The notes under the pieces are model-generated. The model made no database searches and was not told where the DNA came from. It worked only from the letters and a program-made list of their open reading frames with translations. This document shows positions 9,925-17,479 of a DNA stretch of 64,000 nucleotides, piece by piece (the stretch's first letter is position 1; the number at the start of each line of letters is the position of its first letter). Origin of the DNA: Chloroflexota bacterium (GTDB lineage Bacteria; Chloroflexota; Anaerolineae; Anaerolineales; Anaerolineaceae); the NCBI GenBank assembly GCA_016838895.1, contig JAEKNU010000005.1, forward strand, positions 56,886 through 120,885. Reading direction: 5' to 3'. A program made the translations under genes and the position numbers.

Positions 9925-11601
9925 ATGACGTCAAATGTTAAAATCAAATGCACACTATGCGGAAATATTTCATCATTTTCTGCCGCAAAACCTCGCTGCC
10001 CTGTTTGTGATAATATCTGGCAAGAAGCCGTATATCCACTGGAGAAGTTAAAAGACCTATTCTTGAATGAAATTCGAAATTTGCCATTTGATCTATGGCG
10101 GTACCACAATTTATTACCTCTTAATACCTATAAACCGAAAATTTCAATGGATGAAGGGGGCACACCTCTCTTACATGCATCCAATCTTGGGGTCATGCTA
10201 GGGAACAAGAATATTTACTTTAAAGATGAAAGACAGAACCCCACTGGTTCATTTAAAGACCGTCAGGCAGCACTTACCATTGCAGCATTGCAAGAAGCAG
10301 GAATTAACCAACTTGTTTTGGCATCAACTGGAAATGTTGCTATTTCTTATTCGGCTTATGCATCCAGAGCAGCCATTAAATGCTGGGCTTTTTTAACCAG
10401 CCTGGTACCCTATGAGAAAATGCGTGAAGTGGCGATATACGGGACACAAGTTATTAAAATAACAGGTTCCTATGATCAAACCAAACGGATTGCATCAGAA
10501 TTCGCCGAACAACGGAATTTATTTCATGACCTGGGCGCAAAAAGTATTCCCTGCGTTGAGTCTATGAAGACCATTGCATTTGAGATATCTGAACAATTAA
10601 CCCTTACACTTTCACCATCTGATATTCGTGATAAGTGGATCGCACCAGATTGGTATATTCAAGCTGTCAGTGGCGGCTTAGGTCCTGTAGGGGTCATTAA
10701 AGGATTTCAAGAACTCTATGACATGGGTATCATTGATAAGATACCAAAAATTGGTGTTATTCAAGCTGAGGGATGTTCTCCGATGGTTACTGCCTGGAAA
10801 GCAAACAAACCCAAAGCTGATCCTGTGTTAAATCCTTCCACTCATATCGAAACACTGGCTACTGGTGATCCTGGTAAAACATATGAAATTTTATATGAAA
10901 AAATATCCACTGTCACAGGAGGAACTTTTGAATCTGTAACAGATGAAGAAGCCTATCAGATGATGCATTTCCTCAGTAAAATGGAAGGGCTTTCTGTTGA
11001 AGCCGCGGCTGCAGTTTCTTTTGCTGGTGTTTCAAAATTAATGCGACTGGGAACCATAAAGCCAGATGAAATGGTTGTGATCAACTGTACTGGACATACC
11101 ATGCCGGTTCAGAATGACATTTTAGGTTCAGGTTGGTCAATGGATATCAACTTGAAGAAAAGCCGCATGGAGCCCTTTAACCAGGATGGGTTACTGGCAG
11201 CCCTCAGCGAGATTAAATACGAGAAATATCCGAAGATTATCATCATAGATGATGATACAAATGCCAGAATTTTAATCAAAAGAATCCTGCAAAGTATGGC
11301 AAACTTTGAATTATTTGAAGCTGCAAATGGATTGGCTGGCCTCGAAAAAATCCGTTCGGAGAAACCAAACCTGATCATCCTTGATTTAATGATGCCTGAG
11401 CTGGATGGGTTCGGGGTTCTGGATGAAATTCAAAAAGATGAGTCAATCAAGGATATCCCTGTCATCATTGTTTCTGCAAAAGAATTAACCGAATCAGAAA
11501 AAGTGCGCCTAAAAAACCATATTCATGGATTAATGCAAAAAGGCGATTTTGGTAGTATTGATCTCCAATCAGAAGTTAGTGAATTACTGAAATTGACATA
11601 G
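9925..11601 (+). CDS. Threonine-synthase-like PLP enzyme fused to a response-regulator receiver domain
   Basis: 558 residues. An N-terminal zinc ribbon (Cys9, Cys12, Cys25, Cys28) leads into a fold-type II PLP enzyme (~residues 50-430) of the threonine synthase family. PLP lysine 111 sits in GSFKDRQ, the phosphate loop is around SGGLGPVG, and ASTGNVAISYSAYA is conserved. Residues ~436-558 form a complete receiver: IIIIDDDTNA acidic pair, Asp487 (LDLMMPELDGFG), then IIVSAKE. The Lys of the switch region appears as LMQKGDFG. Threonine synthase converts O-phosphohomoserine to threonine; the related substrate cannot be excluded, since the family also holds cysteate and diaminopropionate enzymes. 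The fusion is in frame without frameshift signs. It lies 14 bp after a hybrid kinase gene, suggesting phosphorylation-dependent control of amino-acid metabolism, or reuse of the PLP fold as a sensor (inference). Confidence 0.88.
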   Translation: MTSNVKIKCTLCGNISSFSAAKPRCPVCDNIWQEAVYPLEKLKDLFLNEIRNLPFDLWRYHNLLPLNTYKPKISMDEGGTPLLHASNLGVMLGNKNIYFKDERQNPTGSFKDRQAALTIAALQEAGINQLVLASTGNVAISYSAYASRAAIKCWAFLTSLVPYEKMREVAIYGTQVIKITGSYDQTKRIASEFAEQRNLFHDLGAKSIPCVESMKTIAFEISEQLTLTLSPSDIRDKWIAPDWYIQAVSGGLGPVGVIKGFQELYDMGIIDKIPKIGVIQAEGCSPMVTAWKANKPKADPVLNPSTHIETLATGDPGKTYEILYEKISTVTGGTFESVTDEEAYQMMHFLSKMEGLSVEAAAAVSFAGVSKLMRLGTIKPDEMVVINCTGHTMPVQNDILGSGWSMDINLKKSRMEPFNQDGLLAALSEIKYEKYPKIIIIDDDTNARILIKRILQSMANFELFEAANGLAGLEKIRSEKPNLIILDLMMPELDGFGVLDEIQKDESIKDIPVIIVSAKELTESEKVRLKNHIHGLMQKGDFGSIDLQSEVSELLKLT

Positions 11602-11617
11602 CCAGGGGTATGCGCAT

Positions 11618-12568
11618 ATGAACAATCATCGAAATCAAGGCATCCAATATGGGATTACTTCTGCATTGTTTTTAGGAATTATCCCAATACTTGGGAAACA
11701 ATCTATCAACCTTGGATTTCAACCTTTAGCAGTCGTTGCTTTTCGAACCACTTTAGCGACCATCTTCATAATGCTTTTCATTTCCCTCATAAGAAAAGGC
11801 TCTTTTTATATTTATCCAATCGGATTGATTGGCTGTTTGTTGGCAGGCCTAATCAATGGTATTGGCTCTATTTTATATTACACTGCACTATCCCGTATGA
11901 ATGCCAGTATCGCGCATTTGTTATATTCCTTTTACCCACTTTTCATTGCACTATTGCAGTTTTTGGATAAACAGCGGCTCAGTAAAGTAACAGCAATCCG
12001 CTTAGTGCTGACTTTGCCAGGTGTTTATTTATTAGTAGGAACAGCGACCAATACAATTGACCCGATTGGTTTATTGCTGATGTTAGCCTCGGCATTCTTA
12101 TATGCGCTCCATCTCATCATCAATCAAAGAATCCTGTACGAAGTCCCTGCACCAACCGTAACACTTTACACCTTAATTGCCATGAGTGTTACTGTTTGTT
12201 TATCATTTGTAATTTTCTCCCCACACTTACCTGCTCATGGAACTTCCTACTGGCCTCTGATTGCGATGGCCCTTGCTACATTGATATCACGCGTAACCCT
12301 TTTCATGGGTGTGAAAAATCTTGGTAGTTTGCAAACCGCATTGCTTGGATTCAGTGAACAATTTGTAACCGTTTTCCTGGCGATCACTTTTTTACAGGAA
12401 AGATTAAGTTTGTTGCAATGGCTTGGTGCCTCTCTTATAGGCATTAGTCTGCTTTTAGTAGCTTTTGAAAAACAATCAACCAACACCCGTCGAAAATCCG
12501 GGTTATTATCGTGGCTTGATCCTCAAAGTACTCTTTCAATGAATTTTCCCTGGAAATCCCCTCCTTAA
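11618..12568 (+). CDS. EamA/DMT-superfamily transporter
   Basis: 316 residues with ten predicted membrane spans in two homologous EamA repeats (about residues 10-140 and 150-290). Examples are GITSALFLGIIPILGK, LIGCLLAGLINGIGSILYYTA and LLMLASAFLYALHLIIN. DMT proteins export amino acids, nucleotides or other metabolites across the cytoplasmic membrane; substrate is not predictable from sequence. ATG at 11618 is preceded by AGGGGT. It follows the PLP/receiver fusion by 16 bp and is the last gene of the operon, ending at the hairpin at 12572. Being after a threonine-synthase-like gene, amino-acid efflux is a reasonable but unproven guess. Confidence 0.85.
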   Translation: MNNHRNQGIQYGITSALFLGIIPILGKQSINLGFQPLAVVAFRTTLATIFIMLFISLIRKGSFYIYPIGLIGCLLAGLINGIGSILYYTALSRMNASIAHLLYSFYPLFIALLQFLDKQRLSKVTAIRLVLTLPGVYLLVGTATNTIDPIGLLLMLASAFLYALHLIINQRILYEVPAPTVTLYTLIAMSVTVCLSFVIFSPHLPAHGTSYWPLIAMALATLISRVTLFMGVKNLGSLQTALLGFSEQFVTVFLAITFLQERLSLLQWLGASLIGISLLLVAFEKQSTNTRRKSGLLSWLDPQSTLSMNFPWKSPP

Positions 12569-12571
12569 ATC

Positions 12572-12598
12572 AAAAAAAGGCCACACGGCCTTTTTTAT
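12572..12598. terminator. Bidirectional rho-independent terminator
   Basis: A-run, AGGCC, ACAC loop region, GGCCT, T-run. The hairpin serves the + strand sensor operon ending at 12568 and, read on the other strand, the hisS and tRNA-His transcript ending at 12608. Confidence 0.85.
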
Positions 12599-12607
12599 AA
12601 ATACTCT

Positions 12608-12683
12608 TGGGGTGGCTGACGGGGGTCGAACCCGCAACCTTCGCATCCACAGTGCGAGGCTCTGCCATTGAGCTACAGCCACC
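12608..12683 (-). tRNA. tRNA-His (anticodon GTG)
   Basis: On the - strand the gene begins GGTGGCTGTAGCTC and ends GCCACC followed by an encoded CCA (12608-12610). The cloverleaf is complete. The anticodon stem TCGCA/TGCGA encloses loop CTGTGGA, giving anticodon GTG (12648-12650). The T arm holds GGTTCGACCCC. The extra 5' G (12683) that pairs with the discriminator C is the G-1 identity element of histidine tRNAs, here encoded in the DNA. It lies 18 bp downstream of the hisS stop codon on the same strand, with no terminator between. Confidence 0.97.
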
Positions 12684-12701
12684 AAGAACAAATGGATTTT
12701 A

Positions 12702-13985
12702 TCACATGGCTTTTTGTTCTGCAAGGAAATTCAGTATTGTCTCAATCAACCGTTCCCTATTTACTGGTTGTTGTTCGCCACTCTGCAAATTCTTTAAAAT
12801 GACTGTCCCAGTCTCAATCTCGCTGGGTCCTTCAATACAAACCAGCGGAATCTGATAACGATTTGCATACTTCATCTGTTTCTGCAACTTGCTGAACGTG
12901 GGGACATTTACAACTTTGATACCAGCATCTCGCAATTTCTGCCCCAGCTGCTTTGAACGTATCACTGAATTTTCATCAAATATTGTTACCAGCACTTCAG
13001 CCGGTGAAAGGGTAAATTCCGGCAACAAACCAAATTCTTCGAGGGCTACACGAATCATAACATCGCCCATTGCAAAACCCACACCGGGCAAAGGCTCACC
13101 ACCCACATCTCCTACAAGATTATCATAGTGGCCACCACCAAGAATTGCCCGGCCTGAATTATCAGCTTTTCTCGCTTCGAAAACAATGCCAGTGTAATAA
13201 TCCAAACCACGAATCACCTTTGCGTCGAAAGAAACATAATCTGCCAAACCTAATGTCTCTAAAATGGAAAACATCTCAACCAGTTCTTCAGATTCTTTAA
13301 ATAGCATGGGGTTATTTAATAGCTCATTTATACCATCAAACACATCTTCGTTAATGCCGAGATCAAAAGCATGTTTTTTCCAATCCTCATCACGCATTTT
13401 GTCCCTGCGATCAATTAACCGAAATACTGAACTTTTCTGGCCCGCTGTTACGCCAATTTTATTTAATTGCTCATCCATTAACCTGCGATTGTTCACAAAA
13501 ATCTTTACCTGATCACTATTTAGACCAATACGTTTCAGAAAAAGTATCGCCACTGATATAAGCTCTGTATCAGTTTCAATATTGTTTTCTCCGAGCACAT
13601 CAATATTCCATTGAAAGAACTCACGTGTACGACCCTTCTGAGGGCGCTCATATCGCCAGAAAGGACTGAATGCCCACCAGCGTAATGGATAGATCAATTC
13701 ACGTTGGCGATTGGCAACCATACGCGCTAAACTGGGTGTTAACTCCGGTCTTAAGGCTACTTCATCCCCACCCCGATCGGTAAATACAAAGGATTGTTCC
13801 TTTACCAGCTCTTCGCCAGATTTGGCAGCATATAATTCTAAGCGTTCTAAAAATGGTCCATCCCACTCCGCATATCCAAATGACTCGGAAACAGATTTTA
13901 TATTTTCATAGAGCCAGTTCCGTAAAGCCATATCTTGTGGGTAAAAATCTCGTGTACCTTTTACAGTGTCAATAATTTTTTTCAT
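12702..13985 (-). CDS. hisS: Histidyl-tRNA synthetase
   Basis: 427 residues, the usual size of bacterial HisRS, a class II synthetase charging tRNA-His. KGTRDFYPQDMALRNWL at the N-terminus, motif 2 around FWRYERPQKGRTREFFQ, the histidine-specific ARKADNSGRAILGGGHYDNL region and GVGFAMG of motif 3 are all present. An anticodon-binding domain fills the last ~95 residues (AEVLVTIFDEN onward). ATG at 13985. The cognate tRNA-His follows 18 bp downstream, so enzyme and substrate RNA are probably co-transcribed. No T-box leader is visible in the upstream interval. Confidence 0.97.
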   Translation of the reverse strand: MKKIIDTVKGTRDFYPQDMALRNWLYENIKSVSESFGYAEWDGPFLERLELYAAKSGEELVKEQSFVFTDRGGDEVALRPELTPSLARMVANRQRELIYPLRWWAFSPFWRYERPQKGRTREFFQWNIDVLGENNIETDTELISVAILFLKRIGLNSDQVKIFVNNRRLMDEQLNKIGVTAGQKSSVFRLIDRRDKMRDEDWKKHAFDLGINEDVFDGINELLNNPMLFKESEELVEMFSILETLGLADYVSFDAKVIRGLDYYTGIVFEARKADNSGRAILGGGHYDNLVGDVGGEPLPGVGFAMGDVMIRVALEEFGLLPEFTLSPAEVLVTIFDENSVIRSKQLGQKLRDAGIKVVNVPTFSKLQKQMKYANRYQIPLVCIEGPSEIETGTVILKNLQSGEQQPVNRERLIETILNFLAEQKAM

Positions 13986-14317
13986 TCTTTCTGTCTCGTT
14001 TATCTATTGGGTTGACAAATTTTAACATACATTTTGAATTTATTCGATGAATACCATATTTTCTAGTCTGTCTAAAATCAATTTTCCTTTCAATAATAAT
14101 TTTGGAATCCAGCGAATATATTAATTTCCCATTATCATTCATTTTGTATCAGATCGCCATCTCATAAAGCCAAATATTCTACATTTGATCATCCATGCCA
14201 ATTCTAAATTATACTGAGTTTTGTCTATGCAAAATTATTATCAATACAGGCCCATAGCTCTTTACAATGGTGTAAAATTATGTCAGTAGAAAAACGATTA
14301 TTCACAAACAGGTGATT
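13986..14317. other. 332-bp divergent intergenic region between hisS and the DRTGG operon
   Basis: AT-rich with no coding potential on either strand. It contains the inverted repeat listed at 14261-14276 and a few TATAAT-like hexamers (one on the - strand at 14208-14213), but no promoter with a good -35 partner. No T-box, riboswitch or small RNA could be recognised. Confidence 0.5.
14261..14276. promoter_or_regulatory. Perfect inverted repeat TTTACA-N4-TGTAAA, candidate operator
   Basis: TTTACA ATGG TGTAAA lies 42 bp before the first start codon of the DRTGG/hydrogenase cluster, overlapping a TAAAAT hexamer. The size and symmetry suit a dimeric regulator. It does not match the Rex, FNR or Fur consensus closely, so no regulator is assigned. 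Confidence 0.4.
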
Positions 14318-14674
14318 ATGAAAGTAAAAGATTTAATTACATTGATTAACGGGAACCTGATTAACGAGACTGCTAATCTTGAACGAGAAGTCAAAGGCGC
14401 CTTTGGTGCAGATCTTATGAGCGATGTTTTAGCTTCCATTCACCCTGATGCGGTACTTTTAACAGGTCTTGTCAATCCACAGGTTGTTCGTACTGCACAA
14501 ATGGCGGATATTGCAGCGATTGTATTTGTCAGGGGCAAAACCCCTCCTCAGGAAACAATTGACCTGGCCTCAGAAGAAGGTATCGCACTAATCGGATCAC
14601 CGCATGGTATGTATGAACTTTGTGGACGCCTATATCAATCCGGTTTAACCAGTCTAGAAAAAGCAGTTAATTAA
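14318..14674 (+). CDS. DRTGG-domain protein
   Basis: 118 residues from ATG 14318 (AGGTGA just upstream; an in-frame GTG at 14312 is within that site). The whole protein is one DRTGG-type domain, with VLLTGLVNPQVVRTAQMADI, AIVFVRGKTPP and IALIGSPHGMYELCGRLYQSGL. DRTGG domains also occur in phosphate acetyltransferases and with CBS domains; biochemical function is unknown. Free-standing copies are known next to [FeFe] hydrogenase genes in Clostridia and Thermotogae. Here it opens a four-gene regulatory module ahead of a [NiFe] hydrogenase, with a paralogue two genes on. It probably senses or relays redox or nucleotide status (inference). Confidence 0.8.
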   Translation: MKVKDLITLINGNLINETANLEREVKGAFGADLMSDVLASIHPDAVLLTGLVNPQVVRTAQMADIAAIVFVRGKTPPQETIDLASEEGIALIGSPHGMYELCGRLYQSGLTSLEKAVN

Positions 14675-14701
14675 GCATCTTTATTCGTTTTGAGGGTATT
14701 A

Positions 14702-15691
14702 ATGAATTCTTCCGGACAAGAGAATAAAAAAGTCATTATTGATGATCAGGTAGCAGAACAAATTACCCGTGTTGAAGAATTATCTTACGAGTTAAAAATA
14801 TCCGATGTGATGAGTCGAAAATTACGCACGCTCACAACGGATATGAAAATGAAGGATGCGCTGGAATTAATGCGCCAACAAAGAATCTCTGGTGCCCCAG
14901 TCCTTTATGAGGGTCAATTAGTAGGCGTACTAAGCATGGAGGATCTGATACATTGCCTTTGCAATTCAGATCTTGATGCTAGTGTCAAAACCTACATGAC
15001 TCCTAATCCAATAACTGTATTATCCAATGCGCCTGTTGTAGAAGCCCTTAAAACCTTCGTCAGTTCCCATGTTGGACGTTTACCAGTACTCTCATCAGAT
15101 GGCGAATTAATCGGCATGCTTACCAAAGGGGATATAACCCGTGGTGTTTTAGGAGCGTTAAAAAGAGATTATGCCTCAGAAGAATTAAAACGTTATCGTG
15201 CCAGTCATCTATTTGAAGATATCAAATCAGATAAATCCAGCCTGGTATTGCGATACAACATCGATCCGAAAGATTTCACGAAAGGCGGCGCAGCTTCTTC
15301 CAATATTAAACGCGCACTCTTACGATTAGGTGCAAGTCCACAACTGGCCCGCCAATGCGGTATTGCAGCATATGAAGCGGAAATGAATCTGATTATCCAT
15401 ACAAACAATGGCGGCATTTTAAGAGTAGAGATTCAACCTCATCAAATTTCTATGGTTGCCTATGATGATGGTCCTGGTATCGCTGATGTTGAATTAGCCA
15501 TGAAACCCGGGTATTCCACAGCCACTGATGAAACCAGGGAGCTCGGTTTTGGAGCTGGCATGGGGTTACCCAATATCGCCCGCTGTGTTGATAGTGTAAT
15601 CCTTGAATCAAGTGATGAAAAAGGCACACGATTAAAGATGAAAATATTTTTGGAGAGTGACGAAGGCTTTGGGGATCGTCGTTCTGCATAA
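14702..15691 (+). CDS. CBS-pair plus RsbW-like ATPase regulatory protein
   Basis: 329 residues from ATG 14702, with GAGGG five bases upstream. Two CBS repeats (residues ~35-85 and ~95-150: VMSRKLRTLTTDMKMKDALEL, then YMTPNPITVLSNAPVVEAL) form an adenylate-binding Bateman module. An anti-sigma-factor-type HATPase_c (~195-325) follows, with an N-box-like EAEMNLIIHTNN, DDGPGI and GAGMGLPNI. This fold gives RsbW/SpoIIAB serine kinases. Families of this design occur in hydrogenase loci of Clostridia and Thermotogae. It could read AMP/ATP or NADH levels through CBS and phosphorylate a partner protein, perhaps a DRTGG neighbour; the target is not known. It sits between the two DRTGG genes. Confidence 0.82.
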   Translation: MNSSGQENKKVIIDDQVAEQITRVEELSYELKISDVMSRKLRTLTTDMKMKDALELMRQQRISGAPVLYEGQLVGVLSMEDLIHCLCNSDLDASVKTYMTPNPITVLSNAPVVEALKTFVSSHVGRLPVLSSDGELIGMLTKGDITRGVLGALKRDYASEELKRYRASHLFEDIKSDKSSLVLRYNIDPKDFTKGGAASSNIKRALLRLGASPQLARQCGIAAYEAEMNLIIHTNNGGILRVEIQPHQISMVAYDDGPGIADVELAMKPGYSTATDETRELGFGAGMGLPNIARCVDSVILESSDEKGTRLKMKIFLESDEGFGDRRSA

Positions 15692-15707
15692 TTCAATGAG
15701 GAATAAA

Positions 15708-16052
15708 ATGAATCTGCAACAAATCATTGATCAATTATCATTATCTTCTTTTACAGAACCAAAAAACTATTCTGAAATTGTCCCTGGCTCAGGCTATTGC
15801 TCTGATTTATTAAGTTGTGTCATGACAGGAGCAAAAAGCAAAGGCCTTTGGATTACATTGCAGGCACACAGTAATATCGTTGCTGTAGCTGCATTACTAG
15901 AAATTAGTGCAATTGTCATCACAGAAGGTGCGATTCCTGATCCGGCCACCATTAAAAAAGCCAATGAAGAAAATATTATACTTCTGGGTACCTCAGAAGC
16001 TAATTTTGAAGTTGTCGGAAAATTATGGTCCATGGGTCTTCGGAATCAATAA
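15708..16052 (+). CDS. Second DRTGG-domain-like protein
   Basis: 114 residues from ATG 15708 (TGAGGA upstream). Divergent paralogue of the protein encoded at 14318: CSDLLSCVMTGAKSKGLWIT, IVAVAALLEISAIVITEGAIPD and IILLGTSEANFEVVGKLWSMGL match the same fold positions. The DRTGG motif itself is not preserved. Separated by 16 bp from the CBS-HATPase gene and 7 bp from the PHP gene, so co-translated. Paired DRTGG proteins are the usual state in hydrogenase-linked clusters of this type. No enzymatic residues can be assigned. Confidence 0.72.
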   Translation: MNLQQIIDQLSLSSFTEPKNYSEIVPGSGYCSDLLSCVMTGAKSKGLWITLQAHSNIVAVAALLEISAIVITEGAIPDPATIKKANEENIILLGTSEANFEVVGKLWSMGLRNQ

Positions 16053-16059
16053 TTAATAA

Positions 16060-16815
16060 GTGAAAAATACGACTTCTTTAAATGAGTATCGTGCTGACTT
16101 GCATATTCACACAGTGGTTTCTCCTTGCGCTGATGTGGAGATGATTCCTCCGCTGATTGTCTCAGCAGCATTAGATCGTGGAATTGATATTATTGCCATC
16201 ACCGATCACAACAGTGTAGCCAATGTCGGTGCAGTTCAACGGGCTGCACTTGGCACAAGATTAACCGTTATTCCTGGCATGGAAGTGCAAACGTCGGAAG
16301 ATGTTCATGTTATTTGTTTATTTGAAGAATTAGAGCAGGCAAAAAAATGGGGCCAAATTGTCAATGAGCACTTACCTTCAATAAACAACAATCCTGATTT
16401 TTTTGGCGAGCAATTTATTGTCGATGAAACCGGCGACTTTATTGCCTCAGAAAACCGATTACTATTAACCGCAATTTCAATGTCGTTTGAGCAGACATAT
16501 CAAGCTGTGCGTGAACTTGGTGGTTTGTTTATTCCAGCACATGTAAACAGAAAAGCTTTCGGTCTGATCGAGAGTCTTGGTTTCGTACCATCAGATACCC
16601 CTATAAACACATTGGAGATATCCCGGCACATCTCTCCGGAAGAAGCAAAAAAACAATTTCCCCAAATTAAAGAATTCCAACTCATTCAAAATGGCGATGT
16701 TCATTATCTGGCTGATTTCTTGGGTGCTTTATGTTTCCAAATAGAATATCCCAGTCTATCTGAAATCAAGATGGCATTCAATCATGAAAAAGGACGTAAA
16801 TATTATATTATATAA
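16060..16815 (+). CDS. PHP-domain phosphoesterase-like protein
   Basis: 251 residues. The start is GTG at 16060, seven bases after the preceding stop and without an evident ribosome site, so it is the least certain part. Metal-binding PHP motifs are intact: DLHIHT (His15, His17), ITDHNSV, the GMEVQT glutamate, PAHVNR and NGDVHYL. PHP proteins are metal-dependent phosphoesterases acting on nucleotides, sugar phosphates or phosphopeptides. Members beside hydrogenase genes are uncharacterised. With an ATPase two genes upstream this could be the opposing phosphatase of a phospho-switch (inference). About 140 bp with its own promoter separate it from the hydrogenase genes. Confidence 0.8.
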   Translation: MKNTTSLNEYRADLHIHTVVSPCADVEMIPPLIVSAALDRGIDIIAITDHNSVANVGAVQRAALGTRLTVIPGMEVQTSEDVHVICLFEELEQAKKWGQIVNEHLPSINNNPDFFGEQFIVDETGDFIASENRLLLTAISMSFEQTYQAVRELGGLFIPAHVNRKAFGLIESLGFVPSDTPINTLEISRHISPEEAKKQFPQIKEFQLIQNGDVHYLADFLGALCFQIEYPSLSEIKMAFNHEKGRKYYII

Positions 16816-16872
16816 TATTTATCTTATATATCTAATATGATGATAATTGCAAAAGATTATGACATAAAGTAT

Positions 16873-16901
16873 TTGACCATTTTACGACTCCAAGGTAAAC
16901 T
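16873..16901 (+). promoter_or_regulatory. Sigma-70-type promoter of the hydrogenase structural operon
   Basis: TTGACC (16873-16878), 17-bp spacer, TAAACT (16896-16901). It lies 58 bp upstream of the first NuoE-like start codon. Confidence 0.6.
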
Positions 16902-16913
16902 AGTACGGGTACT
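16902..16913. promoter_or_regulatory. Inverted repeat AGTAC-GG-GTACT at the expected transcription start
   Basis: It lies immediately downstream of the -10 box of the hydrogenase promoter. A protein bound here would block initiation, so it is a candidate repressor site. The regulator is unknown, and five-base arms could arise by chance. Confidence 0.35.
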
Positions 16914-16958
16914 TAGTGCCAAATTTCACAAACTATTTTACTGGATTTAGGAGTCACA

Positions 16959-17465
16959 ATGGTAGACATCCTGGAACGGATCCCTGAAAACGATCCTCTC
17001 ACTGATGCGACAAAACGAAAATCGATCGACCGGATTATTAATGAATATAAAGACTCGCCCGGTTCCACCATGGTTGTTCTCAATGAACTACAATCGGAAA
17101 TTGGGTTTATCTCCGAACCGATGCAGGCTTATGTTGCAAAACAGCTTAAAATTCCTCAGAAAGCCGTTCATGGCGTAATTTCATTTTATTCATTCTTTAC
17201 CACGGAACCAACTGGAAAACACGTTATCAAATTTTGCATGGGTACTGCCTGTTATGTTGGCGGCACTGAACAATTAATTGATAAAAGCAAACAAGTATTG
17301 GGTATTGAACCTGGGCAAACTACATCCGATGGCGAAATCTCTCTTGAGATTTGCCGCTGTGTGGGTGCTTGTTCCCAGGCTCCGGTTATCGTGGTTGACG
17401 AAGAAGTAATTGGACGAGTTCGTCCAAATAAAATGCCCCAGATTATTCGGGAACTGCAGAATTAA
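16959..17465 (+). CDS. NuoE/HydC/HoxE-like [2Fe-2S] subunit, copy 1
   Basis: 168 residues with a thioredoxin-like [2Fe-2S] fold. All four ligands are present: FCMGTACYVGG (C-x4-C) and CRCVGAC (C-x3-C). The helical N-terminal region (IIDRI..YKDSPGSTMVVLNELQSEIGFI) is typical of NuoE/HndA proteins that partner the NuoF flavoprotein. In HydABC- and Hox-type complexes this subunit carries electrons near the FMN site. ATG 16959 has AGGAG upstream. First structural gene after the promoter at 16873. A second, different NuoE lies at 20330. Confidence 0.9.
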   Translation: MVDILERIPENDPLTDATKRKSIDRIINEYKDSPGSTMVVLNELQSEIGFISEPMQAYVAKQLKIPQKAVHGVISFYSFFTTEPTGKHVIKFCMGTACYVGGTEQLIDKSKQVLGIEPGQTTSDGEISLEICRCVGACSQAPVIVVDEEVIGRVRPNKMPQIIRELQN

Positions 17466-17479
17466 GGAGTAGGAACTCG

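Noticed and set aside
14041..14053. TATTC-GAT-GAATA repeat near the hisS start
   Set aside because: Five-base arms in a very AT-rich region; expected by chance.
13986..14317. T-box or other riboswitch upstream of hisS
   Set aside because: No T-box sequence, specifier hairpin or terminator/antiterminator could be found on the - strand of this interval.
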